In this document: piece by piece, positions 1 through 9,244 of the stretch | How positions within the stretch are numbered: the stretch's first letter is position 1 | Layout of the letters: the number at the start of each line of letters is the position of its first letter | DNA from: Metabacillus idriensis | GTDB lineage: Bacteria > Bacillota > Bacilli > Bacillales > Bacillaceae | NCBI RefSeq assembly: GCF_009674765.1 | Contig: NZ_WKKF01000002.1 | Location: forward strand, 62,001 to 126,000 | DNA length: 64,000 nucleotides | Direction of reading: 5' to 3' | Program-made: the position numbers and the translations under genes | The notes under the pieces: generated by a model | Seen by the model: only the letters and a program-made list of their open reading frames with translations | Databases searched by the model: none | Told to the model about the DNA's origin: nothing

Positions 1-10
1 TCAAGCGCTG

Positions 11-37
11 GACTTGCCTAAAAGATAGGTCTTTTTT
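11..37 (+). terminator. possible terminator of an upstream gene
   Basis: A short stem (CCTA at 17-20 with TAGG at 26-29, extended by GAC/GTC across a three-base bulge) is followed by six T at 32-37. It probably ends a transcript entering from left of the window, but the stem is weak. Confidence 0.35.
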
Positions 38-310
38 GCAAAGAAAATAATCCAAATTATAAGACTGTTGAGATGCCTCAACCGCTTTTTATTATGGTTT
101 TAGTCATATTTTTATTCGGTCAATTTTTCAGAAGTCCAAAGACATCCGCTTCATAAAAGCCGCTGCGACGGATTTTATTTGTGGCTTCTCCTTTTAGGAC
201 CAGTAGATGAAGAGAATCATAAAACGAGTAGCCGGACTCCAATTTCAATGTTTAAAATCGTAAAAATCTATATAATATAGGAAAAGATCATTTCGAAAAC
301 GAGGTGACAT
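38..310 (+). other. intergenic leader of the AraC-type gene
   Basis: I see no coding sequence on either strand here. A TATAAT box at 271-276 lies 35 bases before the ribosome binding site GAGGTG (301-306) and is the best -10 candidate for the next gene; no convincing -35 box accompanies it. The rest holds no repeat or RNA that I recognise. Confidence 0.4.
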
Positions 311-991
311 ATGCAAGTCATTTGCGAAAAAAGAACCTATTCAAGAGAGTTTCACTCACATCAGCATGACTTTGGGCAGTTTCTTTTTCCCCTTCAAGGA
401 ACTCTTGAGATTCAAACGGATAGGCAGGAGCTGCACCTGAGCGGAGATGCTTGCTTTTACATACCGCCAGACTTCACTCATCACTATCGTTCTACAGACA
501 GGAATGAATTTCTGATTTTGGACATTCCAACTCATTATTTGCAAGGCAAAACGGAGAGTATGTATCTAAAGCTTGATCAGCAATGGTCCTCCATCCGGTT
601 TTTGCTGCTGGAAGAGGCCGGCAGCCATCAGGGAGGATTGAATGAACTCACAAGATATGTAGCTCAAAAACTGCAGAAGTCCCTTTCTCCTTCCATTACG
701 TATCTTCATCAGCAATATAAGCGTCCGATCAAAATGGAAACCCTGGCGGAGATCGAACATTATCATCCTGTCTATTATTCAGCCTGGTTTAAAGAGAAAA
801 CAGGGAAAAGTCCAAAGGCCTATATCTCTGAGCTGCGGATGAATGAAGCAAAGCGGCTATTAATGGGGACTTCCTGGCCAATATCAAGCATCAGCGAAGA
901 GGTAGGGTTTGAGAATGTTTCTTCCTTTACGAGATGGTTCACAAGCTGCGAGGGCATTTCTCCTAAAGCATACAGAAAAATGAATATCTGA
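311..991 (+). CDS. AraC-family transcriptional regulator with N-terminal cupin
   Basis: A 226-residue protein. Residues about 10-80 form a cupin-like sensor fold, with a histidine-rich start (FHSHQHDFGQF) followed by beta-strand-like sequence. Residues about 125-226 carry the two helix-turn-helix units of the AraC/XylS family, ending in the usual signature (GFENVSSFTRWF, then SPKAYR). The start is set by GAGGTG four bases before ATG 311. Its neighbour downstream is an EamA-type permease on the same strand, so control of that exporter in response to a small ligand is a reasonable guess, though no ligand can be named. Family assignment is firm; the regulated genes are inference. Confidence 0.88.
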   Translation: MQVICEKRTYSREFHSHQHDFGQFLFPLQGTLEIQTDRQELHLSGDACFYIPPDFTHHYRSTDRNEFLILDIPTHYLQGKTESMYLKLDQQWSSIRFLLLEEAGSHQGGLNELTRYVAQKLQKSLSPSITYLHQQYKRPIKMETLAEIEHYHPVYYSAWFKEKTGKSPKAYISELRMNEAKRLLMGTSWPISSISEEVGFENVSSFTRWFTSCEGISPKAYRKMNI

Positions 992-992
992 T

Positions 993-1066
993 AAAAAGAA
1001 CCTTAAACTTGGTAAAGAAAAACGGTCTGTTCTTCTTTATGATGATGATATAGGTTCTTTTTTATT
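993..1066 (+). terminator. long-loop inverted repeat between regulator and permease
   Basis: AAAAAGAACC (993-1002) pairs with GGTTCTTTTT (1053-1062) around a 50-base loop. The right arm ends in a T tract, so this can act as a terminator or attenuator ahead of the permease gene. The large loop makes this uncertain. Confidence 0.4.
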
Positions 1067-1078
1067 GGGGTGAAAACG

Positions 1079-1939
1079 ATGAAGGAAAAATTGGCTCCGC
1101 TGTGGGTCCTGCTCGCAGGCGTATTATGGGGAACAACCGGTACGGCACAGACTTATGCTCCAGAAGCTGCACATCCGATTGCCGTCGGGGCGGCGCGTCT
1201 TGCGGTTGGAGGTATCTCCTTATTGATTATTGTTCTAATGCTCGGTCAGTTAAATCTGCGTAATTGGCCAATCAAGGTGACATTCGCTGCAGCTTTATGT
1301 ATGGCTGCCTATCAGCCGTTATTTTTCACAGCGGTTCAAATAACCGGAGTGGCAGTCGGTACTGTTATCGCTATTGGAAGCGCCCCCCTTCTATCGGGTG
1401 CCCTGGAGTGGCTGGTGCTGAAGAAAAATCCATCAAGAGGCTGGTGGTACTCAACCTTTCTATCAATCTTTGGATGTATCTTGCTATTTTCAAATAATGA
1501 CTCAATGAGTGCTGCTCCATCTGGTATTATCATGGCTCTCGGGGCCGGTTTATCCTTTGCTGTTTATACACTGGTCAGCAGGCGGCTTGTGCAGAATTAT
1601 CCTTCTTTATCGGTTGTAGCGGTTGTTTTTACTCTCAGTGCGGTCTTTTTATCTCCATTTCTCTTTCTATATGACATGAGTTGGATTACGGAGCCTGAGG
1701 GGCTCTCGGTAAGTCTCCATTTGGGCATTATGTCGACGGGTATTGCCTACCTTCTTTTTGCCAAAGCCCTTTACTACGTTCCTTCCTCAACAGCGGTCAC
1801 GCTCGCATTGGCAGAACCTTTAACTGCTGCTTTGCTGGGTGTGCTGCTGGTTGGGGAAAAGCTGGATTTCGTTTCTTGGGCGGGCGTATCTTGTTTGTTG
1901 GCGGGGATTGGGATTTTGGTGGTTTTGAGAGCTAAGTAA
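1079..1939 (+). CDS. EamA/DMT-superfamily permease
   Basis: A 286-residue membrane protein with about ten hydrophobic segments arranged as two EamA halves. The N-terminal half begins with the typical motif LLAGVLWGTTGT, and the C-terminal half contains the AEPLTAALLG signature. Members export amino acids or other metabolites across the cytoplasmic membrane; the substrate cannot be read from sequence. A GTG at 1070 is also in frame, but GGGGTG at 1067-1072 then sits seven bases before ATG 1079, which I take as the start. It follows the AraC-type regulator gene in the same direction, separated by an inverted repeat. Confidence 0.85.
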   Translation: MKEKLAPLWVLLAGVLWGTTGTAQTYAPEAAHPIAVGAARLAVGGISLLIIVLMLGQLNLRNWPIKVTFAAALCMAAYQPLFFTAVQITGVAVGTVIAIGSAPLLSGALEWLVLKKNPSRGWWYSTFLSIFGCILLFSNNDSMSAAPSGIIMALGAGLSFAVYTLVSRRLVQNYPSLSVVAVVFTLSAVFLSPFLFLYDMSWITEPEGLSVSLHLGIMSTGIAYLLFAKALYYVPSSTAVTLALAEPLTAALLGVLLVGEKLDFVSWAGVSCLLAGIGILVVLRAK

Positions 1940-2000
1940 AAAGAGGAAGTATCTGTAAGTTGATGATTGATTACCTCAAAACGAATGACAAGAACAAGAA

Positions 2001-2028
2001 AAACTCCAGCCAACCAGCTGGAGTTTCT
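2001..2028. terminator. bidirectional terminator
   Basis: A perfect 10-bp stem, AAACTCCAGC (2001-2010) and GCTGGAGTTT (2017-2026), is flanked by A/T tracts on both sides. It lies between the convergent ends of the EamA gene and the BceB-like permease gene and can serve both. Confidence 0.8.
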
Positions 2029-2029
2029 C

Positions 2030-3973
2030 TTACAATGCCTCTTTAATCACTTTTTTAGAATACAGCACAGACAGCACTCCAAAGATCGAGTAAAGCACCG
2101 TATACAATCCCATAACAATAATCATCGGAGTCCAAACCTCAGCTCCAAATAAAAACCATCCAGACTGCACGGCGAAATAACTGTGCAGCAATCCAATGAT
2201 TAGTGGAATTCCAAAGTTGAAGAGCTGTTTGGCTTGTATGCCTTTCAGCAAGTCTCCCTGTGTAAAGCCAAGTTTTCGCAAGATGGTGTAATTCGGTTTT
2301 TCTTCTTCGCTTTCACCCATTTGTTTAAAGTAAAGGATGCACCCTGATGTTACCAGGAAGGACAGCCCAAGGAAGCCGACGATGAACATGGCCATTCCCA
2401 TGTTGCGCTTCTGGCTGTTCAGAACTTCAAGCTGGGAATCGTTTGGGGCGTTTTCACCCAGTTTTAAGGATGTGAAAATGGTATTTGCTTCTTTTCCTTC
2501 TTCCTGGTCCGGTATTTCAACAGCAATATAAGTAGATGTCGGCTGCTGAACATCAGGATTCATATCTTCTTTCAGCTGCTTAAAGACCGTATCATCGACA
2601 ATGGCTGTCGGCATTCCCCCGGATGTGAAATACCAGGACACTGGAGAATCTTTTTCCATACCCAAGTAAGTTTGCGGGATTTTTGTTGTTTTTCCAAGAA
2701 GAGTAACGGTTCCGCTTTCATCAAGCGGCATGAATTTTTGCAGCAGGTCGCTGTAGCCTGTGAAGATCGTTTCTTCCTTAGAAAGTTCTTTTCCTGCCGC
2801 TTTTTCACTTATGACAGGAAGAGTCATCTTGCTCGGATCATAATTCAGCCCTTCAAGTTTGGCGCTGAAAATGTCGCTGATATCCACTTCTGCCATTACG
2901 ATATCAGTAGATTCCGTGTCATATCCTATCCCAGCAGAATCCAAAGCTTTTTCAAACTGAGCAGCATCTTCGCTTTCAGTAAAGGAAAAGTCAGCAGGCA
3001 CTTGGTTCTGTGCGGTTTTTTCTGCTGAGTAATAAGAGATGTAGCTCAAGGACAGCAACCCGATCGCAAGTGATGAGACCGTCGTAATGATTGTCAGCAG
3101 CAGGGCATTTGATTTCATCCGGAACATGATGGATGAAAGAGACAGAACCTCGCCAACCTTCAAATAGCCATCTTTTTTCTTTCTGATGAGATGGAAAATA
3201 AAGCTGACAGACCCTTTGTAAAAAAGATAGGTTCCAAGGATAACAGAACCGAGAATAAATAGCATGGCGCCATATAGGGCCATCATGGATTTAAAGTCTC
3301 CGCCAAAAAGCTTAGAGGAAACATAGTACCCTGCAGCAATCATCATGATGCCCAGGATGCCAATAGACATTTCGAAAAAGGACATCTTTTTCACTTTCTC
3401 TTCTGCTGATGAGAGCACTCTGAACAGCGAGAGGATGCTCTGTCTTTTAATAAACAGATAGTTCATCAGCATGATGAGAAGGTATATGATTATGAAGACA
3501 ATCAGTGTCTGCATGAAGGCCTGGGCGGAAAAGTGGAGTTTAGCTACCTCATCCACCCCAGTAATTTTGAATAAGATCATCATCACTAATTTTGATGCCG
3601 CAAAACCTGCGAAAATACCAAGAACAAGAGATCCAAAGTACAGCAGGAAGTTTTCTGCCGTTAAAAGGCGGAAAATCTTATGCTTTGTCATTCCGATCAG
3701 CTGAAACAGTCCAATCTCTTTGCTGCGGCGTTTAATGAAAATGTTATTGGCGTAGAGCAAAAAAATCGTCACGATGGCAATCAGCAGGACAGATGCAGCC
3801 CGGATGCCGGCCCCTCCTTTGATGGAACCTTCTACCGCGTCCATAGAAGGGTCATATTGCAAGGTGACAAAAGCAAAATACAGGGCCACGCTGAAAATGA
3901 GGGCAAAAATATAGAGATAGTAGTTTTTTATATTTTTTTTCAGGTTTTTGATAATCAGCTGATTAACGTTCAT
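2030..3973 (-). CDS. bceB: BceB-type ABC transporter permease
   Basis: A 647-residue membrane protein. It has FtsX-type permease segments at both ends and a large external domain (roughly residues 310-520) between the seventh and eighth membrane spans, the layout of BceB-family permeases. In this family the external domain recognises cell-envelope antibiotics such as bacitracin, and the permease works with a BceA ATPase and a BceS kinase. A GTG at 3982 is in frame, but ATG 3973 gives the usual N-terminus ([14 protein letters not shown]) and overlaps the ATPase stop by 11 bases, implying coupled translation. It is the last gene of a four-gene minus-strand module. The peptide substrate is not determinable. 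Confidence 0.85.
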   Translation of the reverse strand: MNVNQLIIKNLKKNIKNYYLYIFALIFSVALYFAFVTLQYDPSMDAVEGSIKGGAGIRAASVLLIAIVTIFLLYANNIFIKRRSKEIGLFQLIGMTKHKIFRLLTAENFLLYFGSLVLGIFAGFAASKLVMMILFKITGVDEVAKLHFSAQAFMQTLIVFIIIYLLIMLMNYLFIKRQSILSLFRVLSSAEEKVKKMSFFEMSIGILGIMMIAAGYYVSSKLFGGDFKSMMALYGAMLFILGSVILGTYLFYKGSVSFIFHLIRKKKDGYLKVGEVLSLSSIMFRMKSNALLLTIITTVSSLAIGLLSLSYISYYSAEKTAQNQVPADFSFTESEDAAQFEKALDSAGIGYDTESTDIVMAEVDISDIFSAKLEGLNYDPSKMTLPVISEKAAGKELSKEETIFTGYSDLLQKFMPLDESGTVTLLGKTTKIPQTYLGMEKDSPVSWYFTSGGMPTAIVDDTVFKQLKEDMNPDVQQPTSTYIAVEIPDQEEGKEANTIFTSLKLGENAPNDSQLEVLNSQKRNMGMAMFIVGFLGLSFLVTSGCILYFKQMGESEEEKPNYTILRKLGFTQGDLLKGIQAKQLFNFGIPLIIGLLHSYFAVQSGWFLFGAEVWTPMIIVMGLYTVLYSIFGVLSVLYSKKVIKEAL

Positions 3974-4724
3974 CCTGAACACCGCCCAGAACGCCTTGCG
4001 TTTTCATGATGTCTTTAAAGAATTCCTGCCTTGTCTGACCGCCTTTGTTTAACTGAGTATAGATCTGTCCGTCTTTTATAAAGATGACTCTGCTGCAGTA
4101 GCTTGCAGCAGCAGGGTCATGTGTGACCATGACAATGGTTGCTTTTCGTTTTTCATTAAGCTCGGTCAATTTATTCAGCAGGTCAGCAGCCGATTTAGAA
4201 TCGAGTGCGCCTGTTGGTTCATCGGCAAAAATAATGCTTGGTTCATGAATAAAGGCCCGTGCTGCAGAAGTACGCTGTTTCTGGCCGCCGGAAATTTCGT
4301 TCGGATACTTGTCTATTAGCTCGCAGATGCCGAGTTCATTTGCCAATGCCTGAAATTTTTGGTCCGCTTCTTTCTTAGGAACCTTAGAAATAGAAAGCGG
4401 CAGCAGGATATTTTCTTTCACTGTCAGTGTGTCCAGAAGGTTATAATCCTGAAAAATAAAGCCGAGATGATGCTTTCTGAATTCAGCAAGCTCCTTTTCC
4501 TTCATGCCCGTCATTTCTTTCTTTTCAATTTGAATGGTCCCGCCGCTCACTTTATCAATCGAAGACAGGACGTTCAGCAGCGTTGTTTTGCCTGAACCGG
4601 ATGCACCCATGATGCTGACAAATTCGCCTTCTTGTATCGAAAGGTCAATCCCTTTAAGGACTTCCTGTTTATTAAACTTATTTCCGTAGCTTTTATGGAG
4701 CTTTGATGCTTCTAATATCGCCAT
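3963..4724 (-). CDS. bceA: BceA-type ABC transporter ATP-binding protein
   Basis: A 253-residue ATPase with Walker A (GASGSGKTT), the signature ISGGQKQR and a Walker B followed by DEPTGALDS. These features and the permease partner place it with the MacB/BceA-type ATPases of antimicrobial-peptide detoxification systems. An upstream in-frame ATG exists, but GAGGAGG, eight to nine bases before ATG 4724, marks this start. The gene is preceded by a gap of about 100 bases carrying a -10 box and a BceR-like operator, so it has its own inducible promoter separate from the regulator genes. Its end overlaps the permease start. Confidence 0.9.
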   Translation of the reverse strand: MAILEASKLHKSYGNKFNKQEVLKGIDLSIQEGEFVSIMGASGSGKTTLLNVLSSIDKVSGGTIQIEKKEMTGMKEKELAEFRKHHLGFIFQDYNLLDTLTVKENILLPLSISKVPKKEADQKFQALANELGICELIDKYPNEISGGQKQRTSAARAFIHEPSIIFADEPTGALDSKSAADLLNKLTELNEKRKATIVMVTHDPAAASYCSRVIFIKDGQIYTQLNKGGQTRQEFFKDIMKTQGVLGGVQDER

Positions 4725-4755
4725 ACTTGCTTCCTCCTCTTCATTCATTACCTTT

Positions 4756-4761
4756 ATTATA
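4756..4761 (-). promoter_or_regulatory. -10 box of the bceAB promoter
   Basis: On the minus strand this reads TATAAT, 31 bases before the bceA-like start codon. The bases where a -35 box should lie are poor (AGGAAA), as expected for a promoter that needs an activator. Confidence 0.6.
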
Positions 4762-4812
4762 AAAAGGAGAAAGGTCCTTTTCCTTTTATTGTGCGAACAA
4801 AATGGAAAAGCA

Positions 4813-4830
4813 TGTGACATTCTTGTCACA
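4813..4830 (-). promoter_or_regulatory. BceR-like operator (perfect inverted repeat)
   Basis: TGTGACA, four bases, TGTCACA: a perfect 7-4-7 inverted repeat about 60 bases upstream of the bceAB -10 box, overlapping the last codons of the sensor kinase gene. Bce-type response regulators bind inverted repeats of this form upstream of their transporter genes; that this one is bound by the neighbouring regulator is inference. Confidence 0.7.
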
Positions 4831-5830
4831 CGCTAATGACGGCCGCAAAATCATTTCTTTTTGGAAAAGTTAACACAAATGCTGTTTCTGCGTTGACGAT
4901 TGACTGTGCGTGAATATCGATTAGAAGGGGAGTGGCTGCTTTTTTAGCGAGATACAGCCCCATCCCTGTAGCAGCGTGATCTTGATGGTTGACGGTCGAT
5001 GTGAAGCCTTTATCGAATATGCGCGGCAGGTCCTTTTGATCAATGCCCCGGCCGAAGTCTTTCACCTCAAGCCTTGTTTGATCATCCTGCATCCAGCTTT
5101 TTATAGAAATGTCAGAGGCCTCGCTGTATTTCACTGCATTCGTTAAGATCTGTCTAATAATAAATGCGAGCCATTTCGCATCACTAAGGACTTCCTTTTG
5201 ATCAAGCTGAATGTCAAAACCAATCCCTTTTTGAATACACCATGACTTCAGCGTCTTAATCTCATTAAAAACTACAGTTTCCAAGTCGACTGTTTCTATA
5301 TACAAATCGTTTTCTATAAACGGAATCCGTTTTTGATGCAGCTGCTGATCAAGCAGAAGGTGAATCCGCAGCCATTCATATGTCAATTGAATTTTCATTG
5401 CATCGTCTTCCATGCGCTCGATCATTAAATGCATGGCAGTTAGCGGGGTCTTCACTTCATGAATCCACGATAACAATTCATCTTTTTCCTGTTCAAGCGA
5501 AATTCTGCTGTGCAGCGCATCTTTTTTCAGCATCTCTGCCTGTTCGATGAGCGTTTTTTCAACCAACTGATCAAATGGACTTTCCGGAGCTGGAATGCTT
5601 GATAAATCAAGGTTGTTTTCCCGATCCTCCAGGCTTTTATAAAAAGCGGTTTCTTTATTGTACCGAACCATTAAGAAAACAAAGAATGAAATCATGGAAA
5701 GGAAGACAATATACAAAACAGGCTCAAATGGAATGGCTGAGTCGATGAAAGAAACAAAGAGAATCAGGACATGAATAAAAATGAAAAAGAATATCCAGCT
5801 GCGGCGTTCTTTTAAGAAACAGCGGATCAT
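4826..5830 (-). CDS. bceS: BceS-type sensor histidine kinase
   Basis: A 334-residue intramembrane-sensing kinase. Two closely spaced N-terminal membrane spans (about residues 11-30 and 38-56) leave almost no external loop. The phospho-acceptor histidine is His124 in [10 protein letters not shown]; the ATP-binding region shows NAVKYS, DFGRGID and GMGLYLAKK. Such kinases do not sense the drug themselves but read the activity of their BceAB transporter. The start codon overlaps the regulator stop (ATGA), with AGAGGA six bases upstream. The end of the gene contains the operator of the next transcription unit. Confidence 0.88.
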   Translation of the reverse strand: MIRCFLKERRSWIFFFIFIHVLILFVSFIDSAIPFEPVLYIVFLSMISFFVFLMVRYNKETAFYKSLEDRENNLDLSSIPAPESPFDQLVEKTLIEQAEMLKKDALHSRISLEQEKDELLSWIHEVKTPLTAMHLMIERMEDDAMKIQLTYEWLRIHLLLDQQLHQKRIPFIENDLYIETVDLETVVFNEIKTLKSWCIQKGIGFDIQLDQKEVLSDAKWLAFIIRQILTNAVKYSEASDISIKSWMQDDQTRLEVKDFGRGIDQKDLPRIFDKGFTSTVNHQDHAATGMGLYLAKKAATPLLIDIHAQSIVNAETAFVLTFPKRNDFAAVISV

Positions 5831-6516
5831 AGCGTTTCCTCTTCTGCCGCAAGATAGCCCTGTCCTACTTTTGTCTCGATAAAACGGCCAAGGTCAATCT
5901 CCTCGAGCCGCTTTCGCAGACGGTTGACATTCACCGTTAACGTATTATCGCTTATGAAGCGTTTATCATCCCACAGGCTGTTCATGAGTTTGTCTCTGCT
6001 GACAATTTTGTTTTTTTGTTCAATTAAAAGTTTGAGAATGAACATTTCATTCTTTGTCAGTTCAACGGAGCCTGCTTCATTCGTAACCGTATTTCGTTCA
6101 TAATCAACCGCAGCATTGCACCATGTTTTCAGACTTACTTGTTCTGTATTGTAGTTATAAACACGGCGGAGAATGGCCTGAATCTTCGCGATCAGCACAT
6201 CAAAGTGAAAAGGCTTTTGGACGAAATCATCGGCCCCAAGCTGCATGGACATGACCATATCAGTCGGATGATCCCGCGAGGACAAAAAGATGATCGGCAC
6301 ATTTGAATGGGCACGGATCATTCGGCACCAATGAAAACCGTCAAACTTCGGCAGCTGAATATCAATGATCACCAAATCAGGTTTAACTTCTGAAAATTCC
6401 TGCATCACTTTATTAAAATCATTGATTCCATAAACATCATATGACCATTGATTTAATCTTTCTTTCATTTCATTAAACAGGGTTAAATCATCTTCAATTA
6501 AAAGGAGTTTGAACAA
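5827..6516 (-). CDS. bceR: BceR-type response regulator (OmpR family)
   Basis: A 229-residue response regulator. The receiver domain has the acidic pocket ED at residues 8-10 and the phosphorylation site Asp52 (IIDIQLPKFDGF), then a winged-helix DNA-binding domain from about residue 130. The sequence closely matches what I know of B. subtilis BceR, including its N-terminus MFKLLLIEDD. Two in-frame GTG codons lie at 6523-6528, but GGTGA, about seven bases before TTG 6516, and the family N-terminus favour the TTG start. It is first in the minus-strand module and should activate bceAB through the inverted repeat at 4813-4830. Confidence 0.87.
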   Translation of the reverse strand: MFKLLLIEDDLTLFNEMKERLNQWSYDVYGINDFNKVMQEFSEVKPDLVIIDIQLPKFDGFHWCRMIRAHSNVPIIFLSSRDHPTDMVMSMQLGADDFVQKPFHFDVLIAKIQAILRRVYNYNTEQVSLKTWCNAAVDYERNTVTNEAGSVELTKNEMFILKLLIEQKNKIVSRDKLMNSLWDDKRFISDNTLTVNVNRLRKRLEEIDLGRFIETKVGQGYLAAEEETL

Positions 6517-6613
6517 AAATTTCACCACACTATAAGGTTTCTTTTACAATTATTGTATAGTAAAACAGATTTGTGTGCTATAGATCACATTGCACGGAAT
6601 ATTCATACTAATC

Positions 6614-6642
6614 TTGACATTGTTTCAATAGATTGCTATTGT
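6614..6642 (+). promoter_or_regulatory. promoter of the S-box transcript
   Basis: A sigma-A type promoter: TTGACA (6614-6619), 17 bases, TATTGT (6637-6642). It lies just ahead of the S-box aptamer. Confidence 0.65.
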
Positions 6643-6658
6643 AATAAAAAAATAATTT

Positions 6659-6759
6659 CTTATCCAGAGAGGTGGAGGGACTGGCCCTTTGAAACCTCAG
6701 CAGCAGGTCTATGAAGACACTGTGCTAATTCCAGCGGGTGAATGAACCTGATAGATAAG
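6659..6759 (+). promoter_or_regulatory. SAM-I riboswitch (S-box) aptamer
   Basis: The closing helix P1 pairs CTTATC (6659-6664) with GATAAG (6754-6759). Inside are the conserved S-box elements AGAGGTGGAGGGACTGGCCC and GAAACC, followed by the pseudoknot and P4 segments (GTGCTAATTCCAGC). S-boxes bind S-adenosylmethionine and turn off downstream expression when SAM is plentiful. A rho-independent terminator follows at once, and the genes controlled fit methionine salvage. Confidence 0.95.
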
Positions 6760-6778
6760 CATACCTTTATTTGTCAGC

Positions 6779-6807
6779 AACGCACTCTTTTTAAAGAGTG
6801 CGTTTTT
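6779..6807 (+). terminator. riboswitch expression-platform terminator
   Basis: AACGCACTCTTT (6779-6790) and AAAGAGTGCGTT (6793-6804) form a perfect 12-bp stem followed by T. It sits between the S-box aptamer and the permease start codon and is the regulated terminator of the switch. Confidence 0.9.
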
Positions 6808-6840
6808 CATTTTTTTGGATTTGAAAAAAGGGGAGTAGAA

Positions 6841-8244
6841 ATGGAAGGTCAGCAGCAATTTCAGAGGAAAATGCAATCTCGTCATTTAGTCATGTTATCG
6901 CTTGGAGGTGTCATTGGAACAGGTTTATTTTTAAGTACAGGTTATACGATTCAGCAGGCTGGACCGTTTGGCACCATCCTGTCGTATCTAGTTGGGGCGC
7001 TGGTCGTTTATCTCGTTATGCTTTGTTTAGGGGAGTTATCAGTACATATGCCGGAGACTGGTGCATTTCACAGCTATGCCGCTAAATATATTGGTCCAGG
7101 AACAGGGTACACAGTAGCCTGGCTGTATTGGCTTACTTGGACGGTTGCGTTAGGTTCAGAATTTACGGCAGCAGGGCTGCTGATGCAAAGGTGGTTTCCA
7201 TCCATTAACGTCTGGATTTGGAGCGCGGTATTTGCCTTGATGATCTTTTTATTAAATGCTGTGACGGTTAAGTTTTTTGCGGAGTCTGAGTTTTGGTTTG
7301 CATCGATTAAAGTCGTTGCCATAGTGATTTTTATTCTTTTAGGAGGAGCCGCAATTGTTGGCTTTATTCCGCTGACGGACTCTAGTTCTGCTCCATTCTT
7401 TACGAATCTTACAAGTGAAGGGTTATTTCCGAATGGTGCATTTGCCGTGATCATGACGATGCTTGCTGTGAACTTTGCTTATTCGGGAACAGAATTAATT
7501 GGGGTCGCAGCCGGAGAAACGGCAGAGCCTGAAAAAACAATACCCATCGCGATTCGAACAACATTATGGAGGTTGATCCTCTTTTTTGTAGGAACGATTG
7601 TTGTTTTATCGGCGCTGCTGCCTGCTTCGGATTCAGGGGTATTAAAGAGCCCTTTTGTTGCTGTTCTTGAACGAATTGGTCTTCCGTTTGCAGCAGATAT
7701 CATGAATTTCGTTATCTTAACGGCTATTTTGTCTGCAGCAAACTCAGGTTTATATGCTGCTTCCAGAATGCTCTGGTCTCTTTCAAATAAGAAAACCATA
7801 TCACCTATTTTTGCGAGAGTGACAAAGAAAGGTGTACCTATATATGCTGTGATATTCAGCATGCTGGGCGGTACTTTGGCTTTATTCTCAAGTATCATTG
7901 CGCCAGATACAGTGTATATCATCCTTGTCTCCATTTCAGGTTTAGCTGTGGTTGTCGTCTGGATGAGTATTAGTGCGTCACAGTTTTTCTTTCGCAGACA
8001 ATATATCAAAGATGGTCATTCAGTAAAGGATCTGGTTTACCGGACGCCTTTCTATCCCCTGGTGCCGATCGCATCTTTTGTGCTGTGTCTCGCATCATTA
8101 GTTGGAATCGCATTTGACCCTGCACAGCGAATTGCACTCTATTGCGGCATTCCATTTATTTTGATTTGTTATGGAAGCTACTATTTAACTACGTATGTAA
8201 AGGAAAGAGGAGAAGGATATGCAGCAGAAAATCAATCCAATTGA
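6841..8244 (+). CDS. mmuP: amino-acid permease, probable S-methylmethionine transporter
   Basis: A 467-residue APC-family permease with about 12 membrane segments and the family hallmark [10 protein letters not shown] near residue 20. The open frame extends upstream to 6742, but that part lies inside the riboswitch and its terminator; GGGG eight to eleven bases before ATG 6841 marks the true start. Its place behind an S-box and in translational overlap with a homocysteine S-methyltransferase gene suggests it imports S-methylmethionine or a related methyl donor. The substrate is inferred from context; the permease family is clear. Confidence 0.82.
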   Translation: MEGQQQFQRKMQSRHLVMLSLGGVIGTGLFLSTGYTIQQAGPFGTILSYLVGALVVYLVMLCLGELSVHMPETGAFHSYAAKYIGPGTGYTVAWLYWLTWTVALGSEFTAAGLLMQRWFPSINVWIWSAVFALMIFLLNAVTVKFFAESEFWFASIKVVAIVIFILLGGAAIVGFIPLTDSSSAPFFTNLTSEGLFPNGAFAVIMTMLAVNFAYSGTELIGVAAGETAEPEKTIPIAIRTTLWRLILFFVGTIVVLSALLPASDSGVLKSPFVAVLERIGLPFAADIMNFVILTAILSAANSGLYAASRMLWSLSNKKTISPIFARVTKKGVPIYAVIFSMLGGTLALFSSIIAPDTVYIILVSISGLAVVVVWMSISASQFFFRRQYIKDGHSVKDLVYRTPFYPLVPIASFVLCLASLVGIAFDPAQRIALYCGIPFILICYGSYYLTTYVKERGEGYAAENQSN

Positions 8245-9187
8245 CGCTATTTTACATGACCATTCCATTATGATTCTTGATGGAGCACTTGCTACAGAAC
8301 TTGAGCAGCACGGCTGTGATTTGGACGATCCCCTTTGGTCAGCCCGAATATTGCTGGAAAACCCGGAATTGATTTATCAGGTTCATTCAGACTATTTCCG
8401 TGCGGGAGCTGACTGTGCAATAACGGCAAGCTACCAGGCAACAATTGATGGGTTCTTGAAGCGGGGAATCGAAGAAATAGAAGCCTTGCAATTAATGAAG
8501 AAAACGGTGCTGCTTGCCAAAAAAGCAAGAGATGATTTTTGGAAGGAAGAAATGGGAGCTGTTAGACCAAAACCACTGGTTGCGGCATCAATCGGACCTT
8601 ATGGCGCCTATCTTGCAGATGGTTCGGAGTATACAGGCAACTATGGTGTTACGGATGAAACATTAGAAGAATTTCATCGTCCAAGAATATCAGCTTTGAT
8701 TGAAGCAGGTGCTGATTTACTGGCATTTGAAACGATTCCTTCCCTTCAGGAAGCAAACGTATTAAGTTCTTTATTGAATGAATTTCCCAATACATATGCA
8801 TGGATGTCCTTTTCCTTGAAAAATGAGAAAGCGATTAGTGATGGCACCCTGCTAGAGGTTTGTGCAAATACCTTCGGATACAACGGGCAAATTGCTGCAA
8901 TTGGCATCAACTGTGCACCACTGGAATTGGTGAATGAAGCCATAAAAGTGATCAGCAGCCATACAAAAAAACCGGTTATTGTATACCCGAATTCTGGAGA
9001 AGCCTATAATCCAGAGACTAAAACGTGGCATGGGCAGAAATCTTGCCTTGAACTGGATCAACAGTCAGAGGAATGGTACAAATCAGGGGCACGCTTAATA
9101 GGGGGATGCTGCCGGACGGCACCTCGCCATATTGAGAAAATTTCAAAAAAATGGCGGACTGGTGATAAGGTCAATTCTGAAGTTTAA
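8219..9187 (+). CDS. mmuM: homocysteine S-methyltransferase
   Basis: A 322-residue enzyme that transfers a methyl group, typically from S-methylmethionine, to homocysteine to give methionine. The catalytic zinc ligands are visible as the Cys in GINCAP and the paired Cys in GGCCRT near the C-terminus. The N-terminus ([17 protein letters not shown]) is typical of the family. ATG 8219 has AGAGGAGAAGG just upstream and overlaps the permease gene by 26 bases, so the two are translated together under S-box control. A strong terminator follows. Confidence 0.92.
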   Translation: MQQKINPIDAILHDHSIMILDGALATELEQHGCDLDDPLWSARILLENPELIYQVHSDYFRAGADCAITASYQATIDGFLKRGIEEIEALQLMKKTVLLAKKARDDFWKEEMGAVRPKPLVAASIGPYGAYLADGSEYTGNYGVTDETLEEFHRPRISALIEAGADLLAFETIPSLQEANVLSSLLNEFPNTYAWMSFSLKNEKAISDGTLLEVCANTFGYNGQIAAIGINCAPLELVNEAIKVISSHTKKPVIVYPNSGEAYNPETKTWHGQKSCLELDQQSEEWYKSGARLIGGCCRTAPRHIEKISKKWRTGDKVNSEV

Positions 9188-9201
9188 TAAATAAAACAGA
9201 G

Positions 9202-9234
9202 AAGGACATCCTCATTTGGGATGTCCTTTTTCTC
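9202..9234. terminator. bidirectional terminator
   Basis: AAGGACATCC (9202-9211) and GGATGTCCTT (9219-9228) form a 10-bp stem with a T tract on the plus side. It ends the mmuPM transcript and, in reverse, may serve the convergent MFS operon. Confidence 0.85.
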
Positions 9235-9244
9235 ACTGCTCTCA

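Noticed and set aside
6742-6840. N-terminal extension of the permease frame
   Set aside because: These codons lie inside the S-box aptamer and its terminator; the start with a ribosome binding site is 6841.
7479-8009. 176-codon minus-strand frame inside the permease gene
   Set aside because: Antisense shadow of a membrane protein gene; no ribosome binding site and no plausible fold.
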